The notes: generated by a model from the letters alone, not told the origin. DNA of 6,339 nucleotides from DATKLX01 sp035542155 (GCA_035542155.1 DATKLX010000066.1:1-6339), one strand, 5' to 3'. Counted from the stretch's first letter, positions 1 to 5,888 are shown. A program made the numbers and translations.

Positions 1-127
1 TAAAAATGATCAGTGGATGCAGCAGAGTAAGTAAACTGTATTTTTATTGAGACTTGTGGAACCCCAATGGTCATTTTCTTCGCGAATCAGGAAACATCTT
101 CTGCTACCCTCCCTCCGTTTTTTTTAA
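1..127. other. AT-rich upstream region, no gene seen
   Basis: No reading frame of useful length or codon character is visible on either strand. The run of eight T residues at 118-125 follows a C-rich stretch with no dyad before it, so it is not a convincing intrinsic terminator for an upstream gene. I see nothing further that can be supported here. Confidence 0.5.
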
Positions 128-155
128 TTCTTCAGAGCTGAGAATTAGGTATAAT
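128..155 (+). promoter_or_regulatory. Candidate sigma70-type promoter of the oxidoreductase gene
   Basis: A perfect TATAAT lies at 150-155. The best -35 match at a permitted distance is TTCTTC at 128-133 (16-base spacer), which is poor, so the promoter may be activator-dependent or rely on the -10 alone. No extended TGn motif is present. It would give a 5' leader of roughly 55 bases before the ATG at 217. This is inferred from motif and position only. Confidence 0.45.
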
Positions 156-179
156 TATCGTAGAATTAATCCATTATCG
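141..179 (+). repeat. Imperfect direct repeat overlapping the -10 box (possible operator)
   Basis: AGAATTA occurs at 141-147 and 162-168, 21 bases apart. ATTATCG occurs at 154-160 and 173-179, 19 bases apart. Each half therefore reads AGAATTA-spacer-ATTATCG, with a six-base spacer in the first copy and four in the second. The first copy contains the TATAAT box, so a bound protein would be expected to affect transcription. Spacing near two helical turns would place both copies on the same face of the DNA. The region is AT-rich, so chance similarity is possible. Confidence 0.4.
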
Positions 180-205
180 AGGGGAATATACGAGTTAAGA
201 TTCTT

Positions 206-214
206 GAGGAGGTG
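206..214 (+). promoter_or_regulatory. Strong Shine-Dalgarno for the oxidoreductase
   Basis: GAGGAGGTG lies directly before the ATG at 217, with four bases between the core GGAGG (208-212) and the start. This supports 217 as the start over the in-frame ATG at 238, which has no such signal and lies too close to the dinucleotide-binding motif. Confidence 0.8.
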
Positions 215-216
215 AA

Positions 217-1443
217 ATGGTTCGTGGGATTGAAACGATGATCATCGGCGGCGGGCAGGCGGGACTGTCAGTCTGCTATTATCTTTCCCAGGCCGGAAAG
301 GAGCACATCCTCGTTGAAAAGGCAGACCGGCCCGCGCACGTTTGGACCAGCGACCGCTGGGATTCGTTCACGCTGGTCACGCCCAACTGGGCATTTTGCC
401 TTCCCGGCGCTCAGTATGATGGCCCCGACCCGGTTGGCTTCATGCTGCGCAGCGAAGTCATCGAACGCTTTGACCGCTACTCGGCCCAGATCAACCCTCC
501 GGCCCAGTTCGGAGTCGAGGCGACCGCGGTCGATCCGCATGAGAGGGGGTTCCGCGTCCGGACCAGCGCCGGCGAGTGGCAGGCCCGCAATGTGGTCGTG
601 GCGACCGGCACCCAGCAAATCCCCAAAATACCGCCTTTTAGCACTCATCTGCCAGCGAGCATGGTGCAGCTTCATACCGGGCAGTACCGCAATCCGCAGG
701 CGCTGCCGCCTGGAGCGGTGTTGATCGTCGGCTCGGGGCAGTCGGGCTGCCAGATTGCCGAGGAGCTCCGCCAGTTTGGGCGGGATGTTTATCTGTGCGT
801 GGGCCGGGCCGGGCGCGTACCGCGGCGCTATCGGGGGAGAGACTGCTTTTCCTGGCTGGCCGAGACGGGTTATTTGAGCCGCACCGTGGCGAACCTTCCC
901 AATCCGGCGATGCGCCTGATGGGAAATCCACAATGGAGCGGAAAGGATGGAGGCCATTCGATCAACCCTCACCTGCTCTACCGGGAAGGGGTCCGCCTGT
1001 TGGGAAGATTGGTTGGCTTTGAAGAAGGCAGGCTGGTTTTTGGACCGGATTTGAAAGACAACCTGTCTGCGAATGACCAGTATGAGACAATGATTGTGCA
1101 GATGATCGACGATTATATCGTCAAAAACGGGATCGACGCGCCTGAAGAGGCTCTTCCAACGCTGCGAGATGGGTACGCCGCCCCTGAATTTCTCTACCTG
1201 GATCCTAAGGAAGCGGGGATCACGAGCGTCATCTGGGCGATGGGAAACGGGTTTGATTTTGGCTTTGTCCACGCGCCGGTCTTCGATCCAATGGGGTTTC
1301 CAATCGCTCCGCGAGGAATTTCCGAAATTCCGGGCCTGTTTTTTGCGGGCCTCTCGTGGGTAGATACCTTTAAAGCGGGGATATTGTTTGGGGTAGGTGA
1401 GATCGCCCGAGCGATTGCTGAGCAAATCGTTTCGCCTGCCTGA
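217..1443 (+). CDS. FAD/NAD(P)-dependent oxidoreductase, flavin monooxygenase-like
   Basis: This 408-residue soluble protein has two Rossmann dinucleotide-binding motifs. GGGQAG at residues 11-16 is the FAD site, and GSGQSG at 172-177 is the NAD(P)H site. An ATG motif lies near 129-131, and a C-terminal FAD-contacting segment (LFFAGLSW) near 373-380. The fold and length fit the class that includes flavin-containing and Baeyer-Villiger monooxygenases, which use NAD(P)H and O2 to oxygenate a small substrate in the cytoplasm. The segment WDSFTLVTPNW near residues 48-58 recalls the MSMEG_0569-type flavoproteins linked to nitrilase (Nit1) clusters; that is recognition from memory, not a search. 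The FMO fingerprint FxGxxxHxxxY is only half kept: HTGQY is present, but the upstream F and G are replaced. No nitrilase cluster partners are visible. The substrate is unknown. The next gene starts 45 bases downstream. Confidence 0.88.
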   Translation: MVRGIETMIIGGGQAGLSVCYYLSQAGKEHILVEKADRPAHVWTSDRWDSFTLVTPNWAFCLPGAQYDGPDPVGFMLRSEVIERFDRYSAQINPPAQFGVEATAVDPHERGFRVRTSAGEWQARNVVVATGTQQIPKIPPFSTHLPASMVQLHTGQYRNPQALPPGAVLIVGSGQSGCQIAEELRQFGRDVYLCVGRAGRVPRRYRGRDCFSWLAETGYLSRTVANLPNPAMRLMGNPQWSGKDGGHSINPHLLYREGVRLLGRLVGFEEGRLVFGPDLKDNLSANDQYETMIVQMIDDYIVKNGIDAPEEALPTLRDGYAAPEFLYLDPKEAGITSVIWAMGNGFDFGFVHAPVFDPMGFPIAPRGISEIPGLFFAGLSWVDTFKAGILFGVGEIARAIAEQIVSPA

Positions 1444-1448
1444 ATGGC

Positions 1449-1481
1449 TTGATATTTTTGCATGGACAGATCGATTAAAAT
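1449..1481 (+). promoter_or_regulatory. Candidate internal promoter for the small downstream gene
   Basis: TTGATA at 1449-1454 and TAAAAT at 1476-1481 resemble -35 and -10 boxes, but the 21-base spacer is longer than optimal. TAAAAT ends seven bases before the ATG at 1489, so transcription would begin at or next to the start codon and give a leaderless message. No Shine-Dalgarno lies ahead of 1489 or of the in-frame ATG at 1462. The gene could instead be read through from the oxidoreductase, since no terminator is visible between them. Confidence 0.3.
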
Positions 1482-1488
1482 AGGCCCC

Positions 1489-1734
1489 ATGCAGGCCGAT
1501 TCCCATCAGATCGCTTCAGCGCGGATGCTGATCTCGCGCCTGGAGAGGTTATCTGCCGATTCGTACTGGGCGCACCGCTCCAGCGGGCTGCGCGGCTCTT
1601 TGTTGCGGGCGCTCGAGCGGATGGAGGAACACGGTGACGCTGTTTCGGGAGCGGCCCTGGACGAACTGATGGAGCAGGGCTTCCACATCCTCGAAAAGGC
1701 GGCCCGCGAAATCCGGGTCAGCGAGAAGTCCTAG
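1489..1734 (+). CDS. Small helical hypothetical protein (81 aa)
   Basis: The function is not recognised. The 81-residue product is rich in Arg, Leu, Ala and Glu and looks all-helical, with amphipathic stretches such as ISRLERLSADSYWAHR near residues 14-29 and a C-terminal helix around ILEKAAREIR. No signal peptide, transmembrane segment, cysteine cluster or helix-turn-helix is evident. GC-rich, G/C-ending codons match the neighbours, which supports a real gene. I have a weak impression that similar small proteins occur in Chloroflexota, unverified. The ATG at 1489 is chosen over 1462 because a TAAAAT box sits seven bases before it and the protein character begins there; starting at 1462 adds nine residues. 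It follows the oxidoreductase and converges with the protease gene, whose stop is two bases beyond its own. Confidence 0.65.
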   Translation: MQADSHQIASARMLISRLERLSADSYWAHRSSGLRGSLLRALERMEEHGDAVSGAALDELMEQGFHILEKAAREIRVSEKS

Positions 1735-1736
1735 AC

Positions 1737-4700
1737 TCAACGCGGCGGCAGCTCGGGCGCGGCGCGGCTGGGGCGCGGGCCAAACTCGGGGAGCCCGGGC
1801 GGCGCGGCCTGCATCAGGGTGAGGATTTCGGTGATGGCGCGCTCGAGCTGCGCGTCCAACCCGGCTGCGTAATCCTGGGGGGTATTATCGATCTCGATAT
1901 CGGGATCAGCGCCGTAATTCTCGACCCCCCAACCCACATCCTTAAACCAGAAAGAATACTCAGGCTGCGTTGTGACCGTCCCGTCGACCAGGGTTTGCTG
2001 CGGCCAGATGCCGACCACGCCGCCCCAGGTGCGCTTTCCGATCAGGGGACCCAGGCCGAGGACCTGGAAGCCATGGGAGAAGATATCGCCGTCCGAGCCG
2101 GCGTGCTCGTTGGTCAGGGCAACCAGCGGCCCGAGGACTGAGTCGGGGGGGTAGGGAGTGGGCTCGCGATCCCAGCGGGACTGGGTGTAGCCGACCCGCC
2201 GACGGGCCAGCTTTTCGAGGAGGAGCGAGGAGACGTTGCCGCCGTTGTTATAGCGCAGGTCGACGATCAGGCATTTGCGATCTACCTCGACGAGGAAGGC
2301 GCGGTGGAACTCAGCGTAGCCGCGGGAGCCCATATCGGGGATGTGGACGTAGCCGACGCGGTCCTGGGTGGCGGCGTGGACGCGCTGGCGGTTCCGTTCG
2401 ACCCATTCGCGGTAGCGCGCCGGGGCGTCGGTGGGGAGGGTCTTGACGGTGATGCTGCGCCGGGCAGATCCATCTTCACTGGCGACGAGGAGGTTGACCT
2501 CGCGGTTGGCCTGATTGACGAGGGCCATCTCGGGCGAGTAGTCGGGGCGGAGGCGCTGGCCGTTGACCGCCAGGAGACGGTCGCCCTCCTGGAGGTTGAG
2601 CCCCGCCCGGGCGAGGGGGGAGCTGGCGTATTCGTCCCAGGGATCGCCCTGGACAATGTGAGCGATGCGCCAGGCGCCGGTTGCATCGTCGTAAGTGAAA
2701 TCGGCGGCCAGATTGCCAAGGCGGTAGAAGGGGGAGGGGCGATAATCGCCGCCGAGCTCGTAGGTGTGGGAGGTGCCCAGCTCGCCCTGCATCTCCCACA
2801 TCAGGTCGGAAAACTCGCTGCGGCTGGCGACGCGCTCGACGAGGGGAAGATAGCGCTGGTAGACCGCCAGCCAATCGACGCCGGACATCTCCGGGTTCCA
2901 GAAGTGGTCGCGCTGGAGGCGCCAGGCTTCGCGGAACATCTGGCGCCATTCGACTCCAGGGATGACCGCGGCCTTGATACGTTCGAGCTCGATCCAGCCG
3001 GTCTTGCGGCCGGGGCCCTTGCCGTTTTCGTCGGCGGGCTTCTGCCCGGCGCGCTGGACGCGCAGGCGGTTGGCGGCGCGGACGAGCATGACGCGGCGGC
3101 CGCGGTTCAGATCGAAGTCGCTAATCGAATTGAGAAGGGTATCCTCGCGTTGCTCGTCGAAATCATAGACGAGCAGGCGGGCGTTGGCGGGTGGGGTGAA
3201 ATCGTACATCGAATCGCCGAGGGCGCCTTCGAGCGGGTAGCGAGTATAGAGGGGCTTGCCATCGGCGCAGGCCAGGATCCGCCCGTAGAGGCCCTCTTCG
3301 ACCGGGAAAGCGATGACGCGCTGGCCGATCCCCTCCAGGTCAATGCGGATCTGTTCGGTCTTCTTCTCTTTTTCGGTCTCTTCCACGGCCGGAGGGGCGT
3401 TTCGCCCTTCTTTCCCATTGGTTTTTTGCTCGCCAGCCTTGTTCGGGGAAGCCTCATCTGTCTTCTCCTCGTCGAGTGGCCTGGGGAGGGGGATGAACGG
3501 CGAAGGGAGATCCTTTTGGAGGGTGATCAGGTGGGGCTTCATCCCACGCGGAAAGGAGAAGTCGAACTGGAGGTTATCGCGCACGGGATCGAAGGTGCGG
3601 TAACCAATGAAATAGATGTATTTACCCTGGGGGTCGAAGCTGGGATTGACGTCCTGGAGGACGGGGGGAGTGAGGGGAAAGACCTCTCGGGTGGCGGCCT
3701 TCCACAACTTCAGCGCCATGACGTGGATCGAGGTCGAGATGCTGTAGACTACCCACTCGCCGTCGGGAGACCAATCCATACCGGCGATGCGCGCCTGGGT
3801 CCCGCGGTCGATGAGGACCAACTCGCGCGTCTCCAGATCGAGGAAGAACAACTCGTAGCGATGGTTGCTGAAGACGATCTGGTCCTTTTTGGGGTTGACT
3901 GCCAGGCTGACCGGCCGGCCGATATCCAGGCCGTCGAAGCGGACGGGATCGCGCGCGCCTTCGCTGTCGAGGATGGCGAGGGCGTCATCGCCGCTGGAAT
4001 CGTCGACCACGATCAGGCGGGCGCCGTCGTTTAGCCATTGCGGCAGGCGGTAGCGGACGCCGGATTCGATGGCGCTATGCTGGAGGACGGCGCCTTCCCA
4101 GTTGGCCAGGCTGAAAAGCTGGCCGCGGACGGTAAGGACGATGGAATGGCCCTTGGGGTGGAGGGCGGCGGTCTCGAGGTAGCGGCCGGGATCAACGAAT
4201 CTGCGGTTGCGCTGGACCTGGGGGGAGAGCTGCTCGGCGTCCACCTGGCGGCTGCGCCCGGTGTGGGGATCGAAGAGATAGAGGTCCGCGCCGGCATGGT
4301 AGACGATGCGCACGCCGTCGCTGGAGGCGCCGCGAGCGTAAAAATCGACGTGGTCGGTGTGGCGGCGCAGATCCCTGCTCTGCATGCGGTTCCTGCCAGG
4401 CGGCAGGCAAGAGTAGAGGTTGCCCACGCCTTCGTGGTCGGAGAGGAAATAGACCCGGTTGCCGATCCACATGGGGCTGGTGAGGTTGCCTTTGAGCTCG
4501 ATGAGGGGCTGGAAGTTGCCGGCGCCTTCGGGGTCGATCCAGATTTGGCCGGCAGTGCCGCCGCGATAGCGCTTCCAGCGGGCGGGATCTGAGGTGTTGC
4601 GGCCGATGACCCGCTCGCCGTGCGGTCCAAAAGCGATGGCGCGGGCAGGGCCGACCTGAATGCGCCGCGGCGCGCCGCCCTCGGGGTCGAGGGTGTAGAG

Positions 4701-5045
4701 GCAGAGCATGGCGGCGAAGGGCTGGGCGGCGTTGCTGGCGAAGGCAATCTTCCCATCGGGGGTCCAGCCGGCGGTCTGGATGTTGGAGCTGCCGAGATAG
4801 GTCATACGTTGGGCGGGACCACCCTGGGCGGGCATGCGGTAGATCTCGGCCTGGCCGTCTTCGCGACCGACAAAGGCCAGCCAGCGGCCGTCGGGGGAGA
4901 GGCTGGGCGAGCTGACCGCGCCAAGGTTGGAGGTGAGCCGGCGGGCGAGGCCGCCGCCGGCGGGGAGGGTCCACAGGTCGTCTTCACAGACGTAGACGAT
5001 CTGGTCGTGGGAGAGGGTGGGTGAGCGGTAGTAGCCGCGGATCAT
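1737..5045 (-). CDS. tri: Tricorn protease, S41-type serine peptidase
   Basis: This 1102-residue protein is close to the archaeal tricorn length of about 1070. Tricorn forms a cytosolic hexamer that degrades proteasome or other protease products to short peptides, passed on to aminopeptidases. Order: N-terminal beta-propeller with SPDG repeats (about 1-275), second propeller (about 285-650, SPDG at 426-429), C1 core domain (about 690-765), PDZ domain (about 775-870, with EGDRLLAVNG), and C2 catalytic domain (about 880-1075). The tetrad is complete: Ser759 and His760 in GTSHTY, nucleophile Ser984 in AGSDGD, and Glu1042 in GVENYG. The 984-1042 spacing of 58 equals the 965-1023 spacing of the Thermoplasma enzyme. 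NNGGN at 933-937 fits the oxyanion region. No signal peptide is present, so a cytosolic location is likely. Oddities are a highly charged Lys/Glu linker at 525-565 and a Pro-rich C-terminal tail. The start is supported by a ribosome binding site. Transcription is convergent with the upstream-strand genes. Confidence 0.96.
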   Translation of the reverse strand: MIRGYYRSPTLSHDQIVYVCEDDLWTLPAGGGLARRLTSNLGAVSSPSLSPDGRWLAFVGREDGQAEIYRMPAQGGPAQRMTYLGSSNIQTAGWTPDGKIAFASNAAQPFAAMLCLYTLDPEGGAPRRIQVGPARAIAFGPHGERVIGRNTSDPARWKRYRGGTAGQIWIDPEGAGNFQPLIELKGNLTSPMWIGNRVYFLSDHEGVGNLYSCLPPGRNRMQSRDLRRHTDHVDFYARGASSDGVRIVYHAGADLYLFDPHTGRSRQVDAEQLSPQVQRNRRFVDPGRYLETAALHPKGHSIVLTVRGQLFSLANWEGAVLQHSAIESGVRYRLPQWLNDGARLIVVDDSSGDDALAILDSEGARDPVRFDGLDIGRPVSLAVNPKKDQIVFSNHRYELFFLDLETRELVLIDRGTQARIAGMDWSPDGEWVVYSISTSIHVMALKLWKAATREVFPLTPPVLQDVNPSFDPQGKYIYFIGYRTFDPVRDNLQFDFSFPRGMKPHLITLQKDLPSPFIPLPRPLDEEKTDEASPNKAGEQKTNGKEGRNAPPAVEETEKEKKTEQIRIDLEGIGQRVIAFPVEEGLYGRILACADGKPLYTRYPLEGALGDSMYDFTPPANARLLVYDFDEQREDTLLNSISDFDLNRGRRVMLVRAANRLRVQRAGQKPADENGKGPGRKTGWIELERIKAAVIPGVEWRQMFREAWRLQRDHFWNPEMSGVDWLAVYQRYLPLVERVASRSEFSDLMWEMQGELGTSHTYELGGDYRPSPFYRLGNLAADFTYDDATGAWRIAHIVQGDPWDEYASSPLARAGLNLQEGDRLLAVNGQRLRPDYSPEMALVNQANREVNLLVASEDGSARRSITVKTLPTDAPARYREWVERNRQRVHAATQDRVGYVHIPDMGSRGYAEFHRAFLVEVDRKCLIVDLRYNNGGNVSSLLLEKLARRRVGYTQSRWDREPTPYPPDSVLGPLVALTNEHAGSDGDIFSHGFQVLGLGPLIGKRTWGGVVGIWPQQTLVDGTVTTQPEYSFWFKDVGWGVENYGADPDIEIDNTPQDYAAGLDAQLERAITEILTLMQAAPPGLPEFGPRPSRAAPELPPR

Positions 5046-5048
5046 AGA

Positions 5049-5057
5049 TTCCTTCTC
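5049..5057 (-). promoter_or_regulatory. Ribosome binding site of the tricorn gene
   Basis: Read on the minus strand, GAGAAGGAA precedes the ATG whose complement occupies 5043-5045. AAGGA (5050-5054) lies four bases before the start. It supports the annotated N terminus, which also matches the usual first strand of tricorn proteins (GYYRSPTLSHDQIVYV). Confidence 0.6.
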
Positions 5058-5087
5058 AGTTAGAAAATCGCCAAATGGTTTGTATTC

Positions 5088-5093
5088 ATTATA
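5088..5093 (-). promoter_or_regulatory. Candidate -10 box of the tricorn gene
   Basis: The complement of ATTATA reads as a perfect TATAAT on the minus strand, 42 bases before the start codon. At 17 bases the -35 position reads TGCTCT, which is weak. TTGACT at 5116-5121 is a better sequence but leaves 22 bases. This is an isolated motif in an AT-rich stretch, so the promoter is plausible rather than proven. Confidence 0.45.
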
Positions 5094-5101
5094 CTGAGAT
5101 T

Positions 5102-5176
5102 GGAGGACAGAGAGCAGTCAAAGACGAGGACCGAGATTCGAGAACCGTAAGAAAAGAGAACAGAGAACGGAGAGAA
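5102..5176. repeat. Degenerate heptanucleotide tandem repeat
   Basis: Seven-base units in register are GAGGACC (5126-5132), GAGATTC (5133-5139) and GAGAACC (5140-5146). After a change of phase come GAGAACA (5156-5162), GAGAACG (5163-5169) and GAGAGAA (5170-5176). GAGGACA (5103-5109) and GAGAGCA (5110-5116) continue the pattern at the left edge. The consensus is roughly GAGRRCN. Short heptamer arrays are known in some bacterial intergenic regions, for example in filamentous cyanobacteria, but this one is worn and I cannot assign it to a named family. Confidence 0.55.
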
Positions 5177-5212
5177 GTGAAGAGCAGTGGTTGGTGATTC
5201 GGAGTTGGAGGT

Positions 5213-5236
5213 ATTCGTTTCGGGGGTGAAACGAAT
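5213..5236. repeat. Perfect 9-bp inverted repeat, hairpin
   Basis: ATTCGTTTC (5213-5221) and GAAACGAAT (5228-5236) are exact reverse complements around a six-base GGGGGT loop. A second copy of the right-hand core, GAAACGAAA, follows at 5238-5246 and could compete for the left arm. Neither strand has a T-run after the stem, so it is not a standard intrinsic terminator. It could be a protein-binding dyad or a mobile-repeat remnant. Confidence 0.55.
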
Positions 5237-5364
5237 GGAAACGAAACCGATTCGGAAGGGGAAGTAAACCAATTAATCGGTGATGGGGCAATCAGGAGGG
5301 ATTGGTTGCTGGAATGGACAGGATGGGTTGTTAAAGGGCGGTGGGTTTTGAACGAATAGAAGGT

Positions 5365-5385
5365 CGAGAGCCGAGAACCGATATC
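5365..5385. repeat. Second short heptamer array
   Basis: Three consecutive seven-base units, CGAGAGC (5365-5371), CGAGAAC (5372-5378) and CGATATC (5379-5385), repeat the theme of the array at 5102-5176. This shows the heptamer occurs at two separate places in the same intergenic region. Confidence 0.45.
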
Positions 5386-5484
5386 TCTGGGTCGGATTTG
5401 GCCGGTTTTCGACTGCATCGTCCAGAATGGTACTCTGAAGGGTGGGTCTGGAAAACGACCGCGCCCTACGATGGGCAATATGTA

Positions 5485-5505
5485 GGATGAGTGTCTCGCC
5501 CGTCC
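5485..5505. repeat. Imperfect palindrome, REP-like hairpin
   Basis: GGATGAGTG (5485-5493) and CGCCCGTCC (5497-5505) flank a TCT triloop. As RNA, eight of nine positions pair, counting two G-U wobbles. The differences are all transitions from a perfect GGACGGGCG/CGCCCGTCC dyad, as expected of an old palindromic repeat. Similar GC-rich dispersed palindromes are common between genes in several phyla; the family is not assigned. Confidence 0.4.
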
Positions 5506-5573
5506 AGGACCAGGGTCGGGTGGGACGGCCAACCTGGCGGGGCGCAAGCCGAGAGGCATGCGCTACAGCAAGG

Positions 5574-5588
5574 AGACGCAGGGCGTCT
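5574..5588. repeat. 6-bp inverted repeat with 3-base loop
   Basis: AGACGC (5574-5579) and GCGTCT (5583-5588) are exact reverse complements separated by AGG. The stem is short and not followed by a T-run. It counts mainly as part of the hairpin cluster in this region. Confidence 0.35.
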
Positions 5589-5645
5589 GGGAGAGGTTTC
5601 AACGGGAACCATTGGCGTCAGGACCACCATGATAATGAATGGCGT

Positions 5646-5705
5646 AGGGGCGCAGGGGGGGCACATTCCAGGACGCCCATTATCCAACGAATCCCCTGCG
5701 CTCTT
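5646..5705. repeat. 60-base long-stem inverted repeat
   Basis: GCGCAGGGG (5650-5658) and CCCCTGCGC (5693-5701) are exact reverse complements. The stem extends outward to 5646 and 5705 with four more pairs, two of them G-U, giving 13 pairs. Inside the loop, GGGC (5659-5662) can pair with GCCC (5675-5678). It is the strongest structured element in the gene-free region. No T-run follows on either strand, so a classical terminator is unlikely; a structured RNA, a palindromic repeat or a recombination site remains possible. Confidence 0.5.
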
Positions 5706-5713
5706 CCACGTGG
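5706..5713. repeat. 8-bp perfect palindrome CCACGTGG
   Basis: This self-complementary octamer lies immediately after the 60-base inverted repeat. It could be a protein-binding dyad, but a single eight-base palindrome can arise by chance. Confidence 0.25.
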
Positions 5714-5786
5714 CGATCTGAGAATAGCACAAAGTGGGGAGAAAAAACAGACGTCAAAAATGACGGATTGACAAGGGGGAAAAGAT

Positions 5787-5888
5787 GTGATCGAAATTGC
5801 TGTAAATTTAATCGTTCAGACTCTTGTGATCGATCGGTATGCTCGTTGTGTAGAAGGAAAAAAAGAGGGTGTAGGATTAAGTGTGTAA
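5787..5888 (+). CDS. Possible 33-aa reading frame or gene remnant
   Basis: A GTG at 5787 is preceded by GGGGG at 5775-5779, a usable ribosome binding distance, and opens a 33-residue frame ending at TAA 5886-5888. The peptide begins with a hydrophobic stretch (IEIAVNLIVQTLVI) and then turns basic and acidic. The same frame resumes at ATG 5889 for 20 more residues, including LADPIGGIILLLV. A one-codon interruption followed by another frame change near 5945 suggests a decayed gene rather than a working small one. No family is recognised. Confidence 0.15.
   Translation: MIEIAVNLIVQTLVIDRYARCVEGKKEGVGLSV

Larger units (their letters stand above)
5094..5720. other. Gene-free region with repeats and hairpins
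   Basis: Reading frames exist on both strands but show no recognisable motif, no ribosome binding site, and overlap each other with no codon preference. The part up to about 5190 is strongly purine-rich on the plus strand and built of degenerate heptamers. The remainder contains several inverted repeats, listed separately. I therefore treat it as noncoding, possibly a landing or decay zone next to the insertion sequence. Confidence 0.5.

Noticed and set aside
108..125. T-run resembling an intrinsic terminator
   Set aside because: No stem precedes the T-run; the sequence before it is C-rich with no complementary G-rich arm.
268..1506. 412-codon open frame on the minus strand opposite the oxidoreductase
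   Set aside because: Its translation lacks any recognisable motif and is dominated by Arg, Pro and Ala; it mirrors a GC-rich gene that carries clear nucleotide-binding motifs on the other strand.
2304..4034. 576-codon open frame on the plus strand inside the protease gene
   Set aside because: It is antisense to a gene with complete tricorn domains and catalytic residues; long antisense frames are a normal product of GC-rich codon use. The translation is a low-complexity Gly/Ala/Val/Asp mixture.
4038..4592. 184-codon plus-strand frame opposite the first propeller
   Set aside because: Same Gly/Ala/Val/Asp antisense composition and no start signal.
5102..5385. Heptamer array as a CRISPR or phage attachment array
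   Set aside because: Units are seven bases with no spacers, far from CRISPR repeat and spacer lengths, and there is no cas or integrase gene.
5442..5771. 109-codon plus-strand frame in the intergenic region
   Set aside because: Arg/Gly-rich translation with no motif or ribosome binding site, overlapped by frames of similar length in other phases, and it spans several palindromes.
5768..5796. TTGACA as a -35 box for the frame at 5787
   Set aside because: No -10-like hexamer follows at a workable distance (the 17-base position reads TCGAAA).
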